A DNA stretch of 64,000 nt from Magnetococcales bacterium (GTDB lineage Bacteria > Pseudomonadota > Magnetococcia > Magnetococcales > Magnetaquicoccaceae): assembly GCA_011089965.1 (NCBI GenBank), contig JAANAU010000008.1:1-64000 (forward strand). The letters run 5' to 3'. Shown piece by piece: positions 27,780 to 36,144 of the stretch. Every line of letters starts with the position of its first letter. Position 1 is the first letter of the stretch. The translations under genes and the position numbers were made by a program. Under the pieces are notes generated by a model. It made no database searches, was not told where the DNA came from, and saw nothing but the letters and a program-made list of their open reading frames with translations.

Positions 27780-29059
27780 GCCGAGTGGTGGTGGTCAAAG
27801 GCGGGCGTGTGATCGATCCGGCCAGCGGATTCGATGCCACGGCGGATCTGTTGATTGCGGACGGGGTGATCCGTGAGGTGGGACGGCCTGATGTGCCGAC
27901 CGGGGCCGAGGTTCTGCGAGCGGATGGACTGGTGGTGGCGCCGGGATTGGTGGATATGCATGTGCATCTGCGCGAGCCGGGTTTTGAGTACAAGGAGACC
28001 ATTGCCGGAGGCACCCGGGCTGCGGCTGCGGGTGGTGTGACGACCGTGGCCTGCATGCCCAATACCAAACCGGTCAATGACGATCCGAGCATCACGGCGT
28101 TCATGCGTCAGAAGGCCGCGGACGAAGGGGTGGTGAATGTTCATCCCATTGGTGCGGTGACCAAGGGGTTGGAAGGGCGTGAATTGACCGAGATGGGGTT
28201 GTTGCTGCGTGCCGGGTGTGTGGCCTTTTCCGACGATGGTCGTCCGGTGGCGGACAGCGGTTTGATGCGGCGTGCCCTGGATTATGCCCGTGCGTTCAAT
28301 GCCTTGATCATTCAGCATGCCGAAGAGCCGTCCTTGTCCGCCCACGGTTGCATGCATGAGGGGGTGATCTCCAGTCGGTTGGGTCTGCCGGGATTGCCGG
28401 CGGTGGCCGAGAGCGTGATGGTGGATCGGGACATTCGTCTGGTGGAGTTGACCGGCGGGCGTTACCATGTGGCACACATTTCGGTGGCTGGTGCGGTGGA
28501 GGCGGTGGCCAGGGCGCGTGCGCGCGGGTTGCCGGTGAGTTGCGAGGTGGCACCGCATCACTTTGCGTTGACCGATGAGGCGGTGCTGGGCTATGACACC
28601 GATGCCAAGATGTCGCCGCCGTTGCGTTCTGCCGAAGATCGCAACGCCATGTTGGAGGGGTTGGCGCGGGGTGTGATCACGGTGATTGCCACCGATCATG
28701 CGCCCCACGATCCGGACAGCAAACGGGTGGAGTTCTGTCATGCGTCCAATGGCGTGGTGGGGTTGGAGACGTTGTTGCCGGTCAGTCTGGAGTTGGTGCG
28801 GGATGGGGTGTTGGATCTGATGGGGTGTTTGCGTGCCATGACCGTGGCACCGGCCCGGTTGTTGGGGTTGGATCGGGGGACGTTGGCGGTTGGTGCGGTG
28901 GCCGATCTGGTGCTGTTTGATCCGGATGCGGCGTGGGTGGTGGATGCTGCGCGTCTTCATGGTACGGCGCGCAATACCTGTTTTCATGGTCGGCGGGTGC
29001 GCGGGCGGGTTGAAAAGACCTTGGTTGCAGGACAGGTGGTGTTCGATGGTGACCGTTGA
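27776..29059 (+). CDS. pyrC: Dihydroorotase
   Basis: A 427-residue amidohydrolase of the longer class I type, closing carbamoyl aspartate to dihydroorotate. Zinc-site motifs are [10 protein letters not shown] near residue 60 and [12 protein letters not shown] near 305; [12 protein letters not shown] lies between. The lysine expected as the carboxylated metal bridge may not be the same in all class I enzymes and was not assigned. The start at 27776 overlaps the pyrB stop (ATGA), and its end overlaps pyrK. Confidence 0.94.
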   Translation: MSRVVVVKGGRVIDPASGFDATADLLIADGVIREVGRPDVPTGAEVLRADGLVVAPGLVDMHVHLREPGFEYKETIAGGTRAAAAGGVTTVACMPNTKPVNDDPSITAFMRQKAADEGVVNVHPIGAVTKGLEGRELTEMGLLLRAGCVAFSDDGRPVADSGLMRRALDYARAFNALIIQHAEEPSLSAHGCMHEGVISSRLGLPGLPAVAESVMVDRDIRLVELTGGRYHVAHISVAGAVEAVARARARGLPVSCEVAPHHFALTDEAVLGYDTDAKMSPPLRSAEDRNAMLEGLARGVITVIATDHAPHDPDSKRVEFCHASNGVVGLETLLPVSLELVRDGVLDLMGCLRAMTVAPARLLGLDRGTLAVGAVADLVLFDPDAAWVVDAARLHGTARNTCFHGRRVRGRVEKTLVAGQVVFDGDR

Positions 29060-29951
29060 CCGGTGTGAATTGCGGGGGATGGCGCAGCCGTTGGTGGTGA
29101 CGGTTCTGTTCAACCGGCATTTGCCCGGGGAGCATGGTTTATTGCGTTTGCGGGTGGGCAAGGTGGCCCGGCAGGTGCAGCCCGGTCATTTTGTGCAACT
29201 GATTTGTGATCCCCGTTTGACCTTGCCCCGTCCTTTTTCGGTGATGGATGCGGATCCGGAGCAAGGGAGTGTGGATATTTTCTATCGGGTGGTGGGTGAG
29301 GGGACGCGCATCATGGCCTCCTGGAAGGGGGGGGAGGAGTTGCGGGTATTGATGCCTTTGGGGCGTCCCTTTGTGTGGCCGGAGGAGAAAAAAAATATTT
29401 TGTTGATTGCGGGTGGGGCCGGGATTGCACCGGTCCATTTCCTGGCGCGGCGTCTGGTGGAGCGTGGGCAGAGTGCGGTGTTGGTATGGGGGATTGAGAC
29501 CGAAGCCCCTTTGATGACCATTGCAGCGCGTTTGGATGGTTTTCCTTTGGATGTGGCGTTTGTGGAGTCTGCGGAGGCATTGGCAGCGTTGGATGCGGTG
29601 GGGGTGTCGAGTCGGTTGGCTTCCATGACGCCGATGGCCGGGCGGTTTCACGGGTATGTGACCGATTTGGCAGAGCACTATTTGGAGCGTTCTTCCGAGG
29701 CGTTGCGTCGGCGTACCGAGTTGTATGCGTGTGGTCCGACGGTGATGTTGCGGGCTGTGGCCAGGTTGGCGGAGCGGTTTGGGTTGAGTGGTCAGGTATC
29801 GTTGGAGGAGCGGATGGCGTGCGGGTTTGGGGTATGTGCGGCCTGTGTGGTGCCGGTACGTCAGGAGAGTGGGGTGGGGTGGAGTTATCGCAAGATTTGC
29901 ACAGAGGGGCCGGTTTTTTCTTTGGCGGATATTGCGTGGGAGAGTGGTTGA
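29046..29951 (+). CDS. pyrK: Dihydroorotate dehydrogenase electron-transfer subunit (PyrK-like)
   Basis: About 301 residues, a ferredoxin-reductase-like protein: FAD-binding RPFSVMD near 58-64, the NAD-binding region NILLIAGGAGIAPV, ACGPTVML, and a C-terminal 2Fe-2S cluster site CGFGVCAACVVPV...ICTEGPVF. It passes electrons from PyrD to NAD. The ATG at 29046 overlaps the end of pyrC; an ATG at 29079 would give 290 residues and also has a G-rich site. No pyrD lies next to it, although the two are usually adjacent. Confidence 0.9.
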   Translation: MVTVDRCELRGMAQPLVVTVLFNRHLPGEHGLLRLRVGKVARQVQPGHFVQLICDPRLTLPRPFSVMDADPEQGSVDIFYRVVGEGTRIMASWKGGEELRVLMPLGRPFVWPEEKKNILLIAGGAGIAPVHFLARRLVERGQSAVLVWGIETEAPLMTIAARLDGFPLDVAFVESAEALAALDAVGVSSRLASMTPMAGRFHGYVTDLAEHYLERSSEALRRRTELYACGPTVMLRAVARLAERFGLSGQVSLEERMACGFGVCAACVVPVRQESGVGWSYRKICTEGPVFSLADIAWESG

Positions 29952-29996
29952 TGGATGGATGGATGGATTGGAAATGAGGCCATTCAGGAAGATCCA

Positions 29997-30246
29997 ATGA
30001 TCACGGGTCCAGGGGGGGTACCCCCCTGGTGGGGTCCAGGGGTGAAACCCCTGGGACTTTAATCCTTTAATCCTTTAATCCTTTCAAACAAATCAATTTA
30101 ACAAACCATTTTGGAATGTGGAATTTGTTTTGTTGGGGCGTTGCCCCAAACCCCACCAAGGGCGTTGCCCTTGGATCCCACCAGGGGCCACAGGCCCCTG
30201 GACCCCATTGATATAAACGACGCATCCCGTAATGAGTGCGGTTTCA
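29997..30246 (-). repeat. Mosaic hairpin repeat R5, with a triple-hairpin module
   Basis: Reads, on the + strand, CAGGGGGGGTACCCCCCTG and CCAGGGGTGAAACCCCTGG hairpins, a spacer with three TTTAATCC units, CCATTTTGGAAT, then three hairpins GGGGC-GTT-GCCCC, AAGGGC-GTT-GCCCTT and AGGGGCC-ACA-GGCCCCT joined by ACCCCACC or ATCCCACC. It ends with ACGACGCATCCCG and GTGCGGTTT. It follows pyrK. Confidence 0.9.
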
Positions 30247-30270
30247 TCCTTTCAAAAAATCAAATTTAAT

Positions 30271-30304
30271 TATAGATTAATAATTCCTTAATTATTAATC
30301 TATA
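30271..30304. repeat. Perfect 15-bp AT-only inverted repeat upstream of the EF-G-like gene
   Basis: TATAGATTAATAATT (30271-30285) and AATTATTAATCTATA (30290-30304) are exact reverse complements around CCTT. This is unusually long for an operator half-site and has one G/C pair per arm. It lies about 100 bases before the GTPase start, where a promoter is expected. Confidence 0.7.
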
Positions 30305-30401
30305 AAATTCAAGATTTCGACAGGTTGCGTACATGTGGTTGCATGCAGAGAGTTGCGACCATGTGTGTGCAGGGTACACCACATCCATGAAGGAAACACC
30401 C

Positions 30402-32495
30402 ATGCCGAACGTTCCGGAAATCAGTCTGTTGCGCAATGTTGCCCTGATCGCCCACGGAGGCGGAGGCAAAACCACCCTGGCCGAGTCGCTGCTGTTCAAC
30501 GGCGGTGCCATTGCCCGTCGCGGAGATGTGGAAAAAGGGACGACCGTGATGAGCAGCGAACCCGAAGAGATCGAACGTCGGGTGACCATCACCCCGCATG
30601 TGGGCCATTGCGTGTGGCGGGATCGCTGGATCAATGTGGTGGATACGCCTGGCTACAGCGATTTTCTCGAAGTGACCCGGGGTGTGCTGGATGTGGTGGG
30701 AGGGGCGGTGATGCTCTTTTCCGGTGAGTTCGGGATCAAATCGGAAAATGAACGGCTGTGGGCCATGGCCGCAGAAGCCATGGTGCCTGTGCTTGGATTC
30801 ATCAACAAACTGGATCGTCCCCGTGCCGATTTCATCCGCGCTCTGGGGGCGATTGAATCCCGTCTGAACGTTACCGCCTTGCCGCTGACCATTCCGATTG
30901 GTGTGGGTGAGGAGTTCGGCGGCATCGTGGATCTGATTCCCATGACCGCCTGGTCGGCACGGGATGGGGTGTTCTGCCAGATCGACCTGCCGGAGAGCGC
31001 CCGCAAGGATGCCGAATACTACCGCACCCAGTTGATCGAAAAGATCGTCGAAGGGGATGACGAGTTGCTGGAACGGTATCTCAACGATGGGGAAGAACCC
31101 TCTCTGGAAGCGTTGCACAAGGGTTTGCGGGAAGCGGTGCTGACCCGGCGGTTGCTGGTGTTGTATTGCGGATCGGGAGCAGCCAATATCGGCGTGCGCT
31201 CGCTGGCCAACGGCATTGCCGAATATCTGCCCAGCCCGCTGGACAAGGCACTGATCAAACCCTTGAACGGCGTGGATCCGGACCATCCGGAACGGGCACT
31301 CTCCCGCGCGCCTTCGTTGACCGATCCGTTTTCGGCTGTGGCCTTCAAAACCGTGATGGATCCGTTTGCCGGGAAATTGACGGTGATTCGGGTTTTTTCC
31401 GGAGTGCTGGAGAGCGATCAGCCGTTTTATAACGGGACGAGCGGTCAAAAAGAGAAAGGAGGCCGTCTGTTCCGGTTGCAAGGCCGGGAGATGATTCCGG
31501 TCAATCGGTTGGGGGTTGGGGAGTTGGGGGCCATTGCCAAACTGGATGGCGTGCGTACCGGGGATACGCTGTGTGCGGTTGGCCACCCGATCCGCTATCA
31601 ACGGGTGGTGTTCCAGGAGCCAACCCATACCTTTGCCGTGGAGTGCGAATCGAAAACCGAAGAGAAGGTGGCTGCGGGACTGGAAAAACTGGTGGAAGAG
31701 GATCCCACCCTGCGGTTGCGTCGCGATGCAGCCACCCATGAGTTGATCCTCTCCGGCATGGGCCAGACCCATTTGCGCGTGGTGCTGGATCGGCTCAAAC
31801 GCAAATATGGAGCAACCGCCACCTTGAAGATGGCCCGTCCCCCCTTCCGGGAGACCATCACGAAAAAGGCGCGTGTGCAAGGCCGACTCAAGAAACAGAC
31901 CGGTGGCCGTGGCCAGTTTGCCGACTGCTGGTTGGAGATCGAACCCTTGCCCCGGGATGGTGGTTATGAGTTCGAGAACCGGATTGTGGGTGGCGTCATT
32001 CCCCGTCAGTTTGTTCCGTCCGTGGAAAAGGGGATCGTGGAGGCCATGGAACAGGGGGTGGTGGGGGGCTATCCGGTGGTGGATGTGAAGGTGGCTTTGG
32101 TGGATGGGAGTCACCATTCGGTGGATTCGTCGGATTTTGCATTCAAGACCGCCGGTTCCATGGCGTTTCGCAAAGGGTTGGCCGAAGCCGGTGCCGTGCT
32201 GCTGGAGCCGATCATGACCATGGAAGTGACGGTTCCGGATGATGTATTGGGGGATGTGATCGGTGATCTGAACAGTCGGCGTGGCCGGGTATTGGGCGTG
32301 ACCCCCAAAGGGGGTGGGGGCCAGATCATCGCAGCCGAAGCACCGATGGTGGAGGTGTTGGATTATGGCAATGTGTTGAATGGATTGAGTTCCGGTCGCG
32401 CTCTTTACACCATGCGACTGTCTGCCTACAACATCGCCCCCAACCACATTGCCCGGGTGATCCTGGAGCAGGAGAGTCGCGACAAGAAAGAGTGA
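30402..32495 (+). CDS. EF-G-like translational GTPase
   Basis: A 697-residue protein with the five-domain length of elongation factor G. The P-loop reads AHGGGGKTT where EF-G has AHIDAGKTT. Switch I has ERRVTI in place of RGITI, and switch II reads DTPGYSDF where EF-G has DTPGHVDF, so the catalytic His is replaced by Tyr. INKLDRPRADF (NKxD) is kept, and domain IV/V sequence is present to the end. It is thus a divergent EF-G-like paralogue, not the main fusA. The start at 30402 has AAGGA seven bases upstream; an ATG five codons earlier is possible. Confidence 0.85.
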   Translation: MPNVPEISLLRNVALIAHGGGGKTTLAESLLFNGGAIARRGDVEKGTTVMSSEPEEIERRVTITPHVGHCVWRDRWINVVDTPGYSDFLEVTRGVLDVVGGAVMLFSGEFGIKSENERLWAMAAEAMVPVLGFINKLDRPRADFIRALGAIESRLNVTALPLTIPIGVGEEFGGIVDLIPMTAWSARDGVFCQIDLPESARKDAEYYRTQLIEKIVEGDDELLERYLNDGEEPSLEALHKGLREAVLTRRLLVLYCGSGAANIGVRSLANGIAEYLPSPLDKALIKPLNGVDPDHPERALSRAPSLTDPFSAVAFKTVMDPFAGKLTVIRVFSGVLESDQPFYNGTSGQKEKGGRLFRLQGREMIPVNRLGVGELGAIAKLDGVRTGDTLCAVGHPIRYQRVVFQEPTHTFAVECESKTEEKVAAGLEKLVEEDPTLRLRRDAATHELILSGMGQTHLRVVLDRLKRKYGATATLKMARPPFRETITKKARVQGRLKKQTGGRGQFADCWLEIEPLPRDGGYEFENRIVGGVIPRQFVPSVEKGIVEAMEQGVVGGYPVVDVKVALVDGSHHSVDSSDFAFKTAGSMAFRKGLAEAGAVLLEPIMTMEVTVPDDVLGDVIGDLNSRRGRVLGVTPKGGGGQIIAAEAPMVEVLDYGNVLNGLSSGRALYTMRLSAYNIAPNHIARVILEQESRDKKE

Positions 32496-32541
32496 CATCC
32501 GGAGCAGGCTCGGTATGCCTCTTGGGAACCAATCAATATGG

Positions 32542-32590
32542 CACCCGGTTTCCGACGGCGCGCATCCGTGCGCATGTCGGAAACCGGGTG
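32542..32590. terminator. Bidirectional terminator-like hairpin between converging genes
   Basis: CACCCGGTTTCCGAC (32542-32556) is the exact reverse complement of GTCGGAAACCGGGTG (32576-32590). The 19-base centre has a further GCGC...GCGC stem. It is followed by TTT and lies between the EF-G-like gene and phaC, which point at each other. Confidence 0.8.
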
Positions 32591-32603
32591 TTTCACGGGG
32601 TGA

Positions 32604-33668
32604 TTAACCCCGTTCCTTCAACCAGTTGGCAATGGCCGGCGGGATCTCTTTCTGGGAGCGTGCGCTGACATACACCCCAATGTGTCCCCCATTGAACGCC
32701 AATTCCTGGTAATCCGAACTGCCCACATGCTGCTTCAACACCTTGGAAGCATCCGGCGGGACCAGATGATCCTTGGTGGCATACACATTCAAGACCGGCA
32801 TGGTGATGTTGGCCAGATCCACCCGCCGATCCCCGATCTTCACATTTCCCTTGATCAAACCATTCTTCTGGAAAAACTCTTTGGCAAACTGCCGGAACGC
32901 CTCCCCGGCCTGATCCGGTGAATCAAAGATCCACTTCTCCATGCGCAGGAAATTTTTCAGCTTCACCTTGTCATCCATCAGATCCACCATGTCCAGATAC
33001 TTCTGACCGGTCAAACGGAATGGATTCATCGACAGGAAGGTGAGATTCAACAAATCACCCGGAATGTTGCCCATGGTATCGACCAAAAGGTCAATATCCA
33101 GATCCCGCACCCACAAACTCAACAGATTGTCCGGCGTATGGAAGTCCACCGGCGTCACCATGACCACCAGATTGCGTACCCGATCCGGGTGCAATGCCGT
33201 GAAACACAAACTGAACGCCCCACCCTGGCAAATTCCCAATATATTCACACGGTAGATGTCATGACGGTCCCGGATGAAATCCACACACCGCTTGATGTAA
33301 CCGTTGATGTAGTCATCCAGATCCAAAAACCGGTCCGAGGCATCCGGATAACCCCAGTCGATCAGATAGACATCCATCCCCTCGTCCAGCAGGCCACGGA
33401 TCATCGAACGATCCTCCTGAATGTCGGCCATGTAGGGACGGTTCACCAGGGCGTACACCACCAGAACCGGCACCCGATGGGGATTTTCCACACGGGGAAT
33501 GTAGTGGTACAACGTCACCTTGTCATCGCGATAGACCGCCTCTTTGGGACTGATCCCGGATTCGATCTGCCCCACCTCGGTAAAGGTCTTGACACCAGCA
33601 GCCAGCTTTTTGTTGAAACGGGCCAGCTCTTCCACGGCCTTGTCAGGACTGATTGCAAACGGAAACAT
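32604..33668 (-). CDS. phaC: Class III polyhydroxyalkanoate synthase, PhaC subunit
   Basis: A 354-residue alpha/beta-hydrolase-fold synthase, the length of class III PhaC. The lipase-box variant GICQGG holds the catalytic Cys, with Asp in YATKDHLVPP and His in FNGGHIG completing the triad. It polymerises hydroxyacyl-CoA on granules together with PhaE. It starts three bases after the phaE stop, with its ribosome-binding site (GGAG) inside the end of phaE. Confidence 0.95.
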   Translation of the reverse strand: MFPFAISPDKAVEELARFNKKLAAGVKTFTEVGQIESGISPKEAVYRDDKVTLYHYIPRVENPHRVPVLVVYALVNRPYMADIQEDRSMIRGLLDEGMDVYLIDWGYPDASDRFLDLDDYINGYIKRCVDFIRDRHDIYRVNILGICQGGAFSLCFTALHPDRVRNLVVMVTPVDFHTPDNLLSLWVRDLDIDLLVDTMGNIPGDLLNLTFLSMNPFRLTGQKYLDMVDLMDDKVKLKNFLRMEKWIFDSPDQAGEAFRQFAKEFFQKNGLIKGNVKIGDRRVDLANITMPVLNVYATKDHLVPPDASKVLKQHVGSSDYQELAFNGGHIGVYVSARSQKEIPPAIANWLKERG

Positions 33669-33671
33669 CGA

Positions 33672-34904
33672 TTATTCTCCTTTCTGGGCAGAAGCGGCGG
33701 CAGCCGGTTGGGGCTTGGCATTGCCGATGCGCACCGTTTTCTTGATTGCGGTTTTGTCCGCAGCCTCGGCTCCACTCTCTGCCGGCGGTGCGGTCAAGGC
33801 CTCCTCAAGCTGATTGCGCAGCGCAGCCAACTCTTCACGCAAACGCCGCACCCCAAGCTTCTCCATGTCATCGCGCAACGTGTTGATCTCTGCCGTGGCA
33901 TCCCGCCCCTTCAACTCTCCGATGATCTCTTCCAGAGCAGACACCCGGCGTTTCAGCAGGCTGATTTGACGATAGGCGCTGTCCAACTCCCGCCGCGTTG
34001 GCAGGTTGAAGGCTGACATGGTTCCATCCACCATCTCGGCCATGTTGCGCCGTACCCGCATCATGGCATTCACCATGCGGGTGTTGATTTCATTGTACTC
34101 CTTGCCAGCCACGGTGGCAGCATTGGCTTCCTCGTTGCAATCCACCCACAGCACATACAAATCCCGCATGGTCTGCAACGATTTGCCTTCTGCCCCCATC
34201 TCCAGCAACTTGCGATGCAACAGATCCAATGCCCGCTTCGAGGTCTCCATCATCAACTTCTGAAAATCTTCATTGGCCTTGCGATATTCCAAAGCCAAAC
34301 GCAACCCTTCCTGCACCTTCTCCTGCTTTTCACGGGTGTACCCAACCCCGGGCACAGACAAAAACCGTTGCAGCGCCTCTTCGGTTGCCTGACCACCGGA
34401 CAGCAATGCCCGCATCGTGTCATTGGAAAAGGCCGGATTCGTGGTGATGAAGTCGTTCCACGCCTTCATCGGACGACTCCAGAAACTGGCCATCTCATCC
34501 ACCTTGCCCAACCCGGTCAGACCATACATGGCCTCGCTGCCCTGATTGAACATCTCCTTGGCCTGCTGGATCGCCTTGTCCAACTGCCCGGTCCACTCCT
34601 GGGCCATGGTGCCGCCGTCCGATACCTTCTGGAACAGCTTGAACACCTCACGACCCATGCGCATGAACTCTTCCATCGAACCCATGGCATGGCGCATGGC
34701 CATCACTTCCGGACTTTTTACCGGCTGGGGCATGAACATGTTCGGCCACTGGCTCATTCCGTTTTTGAAGAAATTCAACGGACTCTCTGTTTGCCAGGCA
34801 TTGCCGAACGTGCTTTGCGTTGCCTCGGACCAATCTTCCCACATTTTGCGTTGCAACGATGTCCACCCGCTCATCCAATCGGCGGAAAACGGATTGTTAT
34901 CCAT
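33672..34904 (-). CDS. phaE: Class III polyhydroxyalkanoate synthase, PhaE subunit
   Basis: A 410-residue partner of PhaC. The N-terminal WMSGWTSLQRKMWEDW and central GVGYTREKQEKVQEGLRLALEYRKA match PhaE proteins; the C-terminus has a coiled coil (LDSAYRQISLLKRRVSALEEI) and an alanine-rich tail. The start at 34904 is fixed by AAGGAG seven bases upstream; the frame continues to 35081 through a GC-rich spacer. The tail after residue 370 is longer than in many PhaE proteins. Confidence 0.9.
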   Translation of the reverse strand: MDNNPFSADWMSGWTSLQRKMWEDWSEATQSTFGNAWQTESPLNFFKNGMSQWPNMFMPQPVKSPEVMAMRHAMGSMEEFMRMGREVFKLFQKVSDGGTMAQEWTGQLDKAIQQAKEMFNQGSEAMYGLTGLGKVDEMASFWSRPMKAWNDFITTNPAFSNDTMRALLSGGQATEEALQRFLSVPGVGYTREKQEKVQEGLRLALEYRKANEDFQKLMMETSKRALDLLHRKLLEMGAEGKSLQTMRDLYVLWVDCNEEANAATVAGKEYNEINTRMVNAMMRVRRNMAEMVDGTMSAFNLPTRRELDSAYRQISLLKRRVSALEEIIGELKGRDATAEINTLRDDMEKLGVRRLREELAALRNQLEEALTAPPAESGAEAADKTAIKKTVRIGNAKPQPAAAASAQKGE

Positions 34905-35134
34905 GTTTGACTCCTTAGATACGGATTTATCGAAACAATAGACTTCAGCAGCCGGTTTGGTCAAGACCGGAAGTGTGATTGCTGACAAATCCAAATGACT
35001 TGAAGCGTTATTTGGGCCGTACCAGACCCAAGAAAATGGACGGCGCGTCCCTGCGCCGTAACGGCGGGGCTTGAGTCCCACCTCGCGTCAGCCGAGCGAG
35101 CGAGGTCGCCCCGACACCGGTGGAATAATCCGAT
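34905..35134. other. Spacer between phasin and phaE genes with nested GC-rich stems
   Basis: ACGGCGC (35040-35046) pairs with GCGCCGT (35053-35059); ACCTCGC (35080-35086) pairs with GCGAGGT (35100-35106), itself enclosed by GGGGC (35066-35070) and GCCCC (35108-35112). The compact stems suggest a structured RNA, a terminator after the phasin gene, or the remains of an IS200/605-type end. No gene is seen. Confidence 0.5.
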
Positions 35135-35494
35135 TTATTCCAGACCGGCTTTGGCCTCTTCCACCAGTTTGGTGATGTTTTTTTCGATCAGATCTTTCAA
35201 CTCGTTCTGCCCTTGGGTCAACACATCCATGGTGCGCTTGGCATTCTCCACCATCATTTTGCCCAGATTGGAGGCAATGTCGGCCTGCGTGGAGACGGCA
35301 TCCTGAATGGTTTTGGCAGCGCTCAACTCCTTGAGCTGTCTGGCTCCGGCGGTGATGAACCCTTCCGCAGCTTCGAGCTGTTGCTTGGTCAGTTCCTGTA
35401 CGGTACGGTCATTGATCTTTTGCAGATCGGAAATGGATTCCATCATCTTTTTGGTCAATTCCGTCATGCGCTCAGCAACTTTGTTATTGTCCAT
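35135..35494 (-). CDS. Phasin family protein
   Basis: A 119-residue helical protein (NKVAERMTELTKKMMESISDLQ, then a glutamine- and alanine-rich helix EAAEGFITAGARQLKELSAAK) as in phasins that coat polyhydroxyalkanoate granules. The ATG at 35494 follows AAGGATC. It lies between phaR and phaE, and its upstream region carries TGC-rich sites likely bound by PhaR. Confidence 0.85.
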   Translation of the reverse strand: MDNNKVAERMTELTKKMMESISDLQKINDRTVQELTKQQLEAAEGFITAGARQLKELSAAKTIQDAVSTQADIASNLGKMMVENAKRTMDVLTQGQNELKDLIEKNITKLVEEAKAGLE

Positions 35495-35527
35495 GGCTTG
35501 ATCCTTATTGATTGAGTTCACATGTCG

Positions 35528-35566
35528 TTGCAGATTGCTGCAATGCAACAATGGTGCGTTGCAGCA
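35528..35566. promoter_or_regulatory. TGC/GCA-rich cluster upstream of the phasin gene, likely PhaR operator
   Basis: TTGCAG (35528), TTGCTGCAA (35535), TGCAACA (35544) and TGCGTTGCAGCA (35555-35566) lie within 39 bases, 34 to 72 bases before the phasin start. PhaR proteins are known to bind TGC-rich sites upstream of phasin genes. Binding here is inferred from the sequence and from phaR being next door. Confidence 0.5.
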
Positions 35567-35643
35567 TAAAGGAAGGTAGCGGATGTGTCAAAGATTTTTT
35601 TGGGGGTGACACAATTTTTTTCCGCACCTGTTTGTGAGCAGGG

Positions 35644-36102
35644 TCACTCGTCTTTTTTCTTGGATGCCGCGCCCATGGACAATGACAGGAAACTGCCTTG
35701 AAATGACTGCCACATCTCCAGGTTGCGTCGTCCCATTTCGGTGATCACGCTCAAAGGATCCGGTGCGGACTGGAACAGGCTTTTCTGATCCATGAAGGCA
35801 TCCAGGCTCTGTTTCATCCATTCGCCCAACGCCTCCTGCAACGTATCCCCATAAAAACGGATGATCATCTGCAAGGCGTCGGAATCGAAGACCGGACGCC
35901 CCTTGTCCTCCTGCTCGCTGATGATCTGCAACAGGATCAGACGGGTCAGATCTGCTCCGGTACGGTTGTCCACCACCTGAAACGGGATGCGGTTGATCAC
36001 CAGATCCCGCACCCCGTCCAGGGTGATGTAGGCCGACTGCTCGGTATCGTACAGGCGTCGGTTGGCGTATTTTTTGATGATGCGAACCGGTGTCTCATCC
36101 AT
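35644..36102 (-). CDS. phaR: Polyhydroxyalkanoate synthesis repressor PhaR
   Basis: A 152-residue regulator. The N-terminal PHB/PHA accumulation domain is clear: RIIKKYANRRLYDTEQSAYITLDGVRDLV. The following region (LTRLILLQIISEQED) matches the PHB_acc domain. PhaR represses phasin genes until granules form and titrate it. It lies between phaB and the phasin gene. Confidence 0.93.
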   Translation of the reverse strand: MDETPVRIIKKYANRRLYDTEQSAYITLDGVRDLVINRIPFQVVDNRTGADLTRLILLQIISEQEDKGRPVFDSDALQMIIRFYGDTLQEALGEWMKQSLDAFMDQKSLFQSAPDPLSVITEMGRRNLEMWQSFQGSFLSLSMGAASKKKDE

Positions 36103-36144
36103 GACAAAAAGTTTGCCTCTCTTGGCCTGTGTGAACGAGTGCGC

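Noticed and set aside
27746-29161. A 471-codon reverse frame opposite pyrC
   Set aside because: Rich in His, Gln, Pro and Arg as expected of an antisense frame in GC-rich coding DNA, with no domain.
30309-32498. A 729-codon open frame on the reverse strand
   Set aside because: It lies exactly opposite the EF-G-like gene, has no recognisable domain and starts without a ribosome-binding site. It is a shadow of the codon bias of the real gene.
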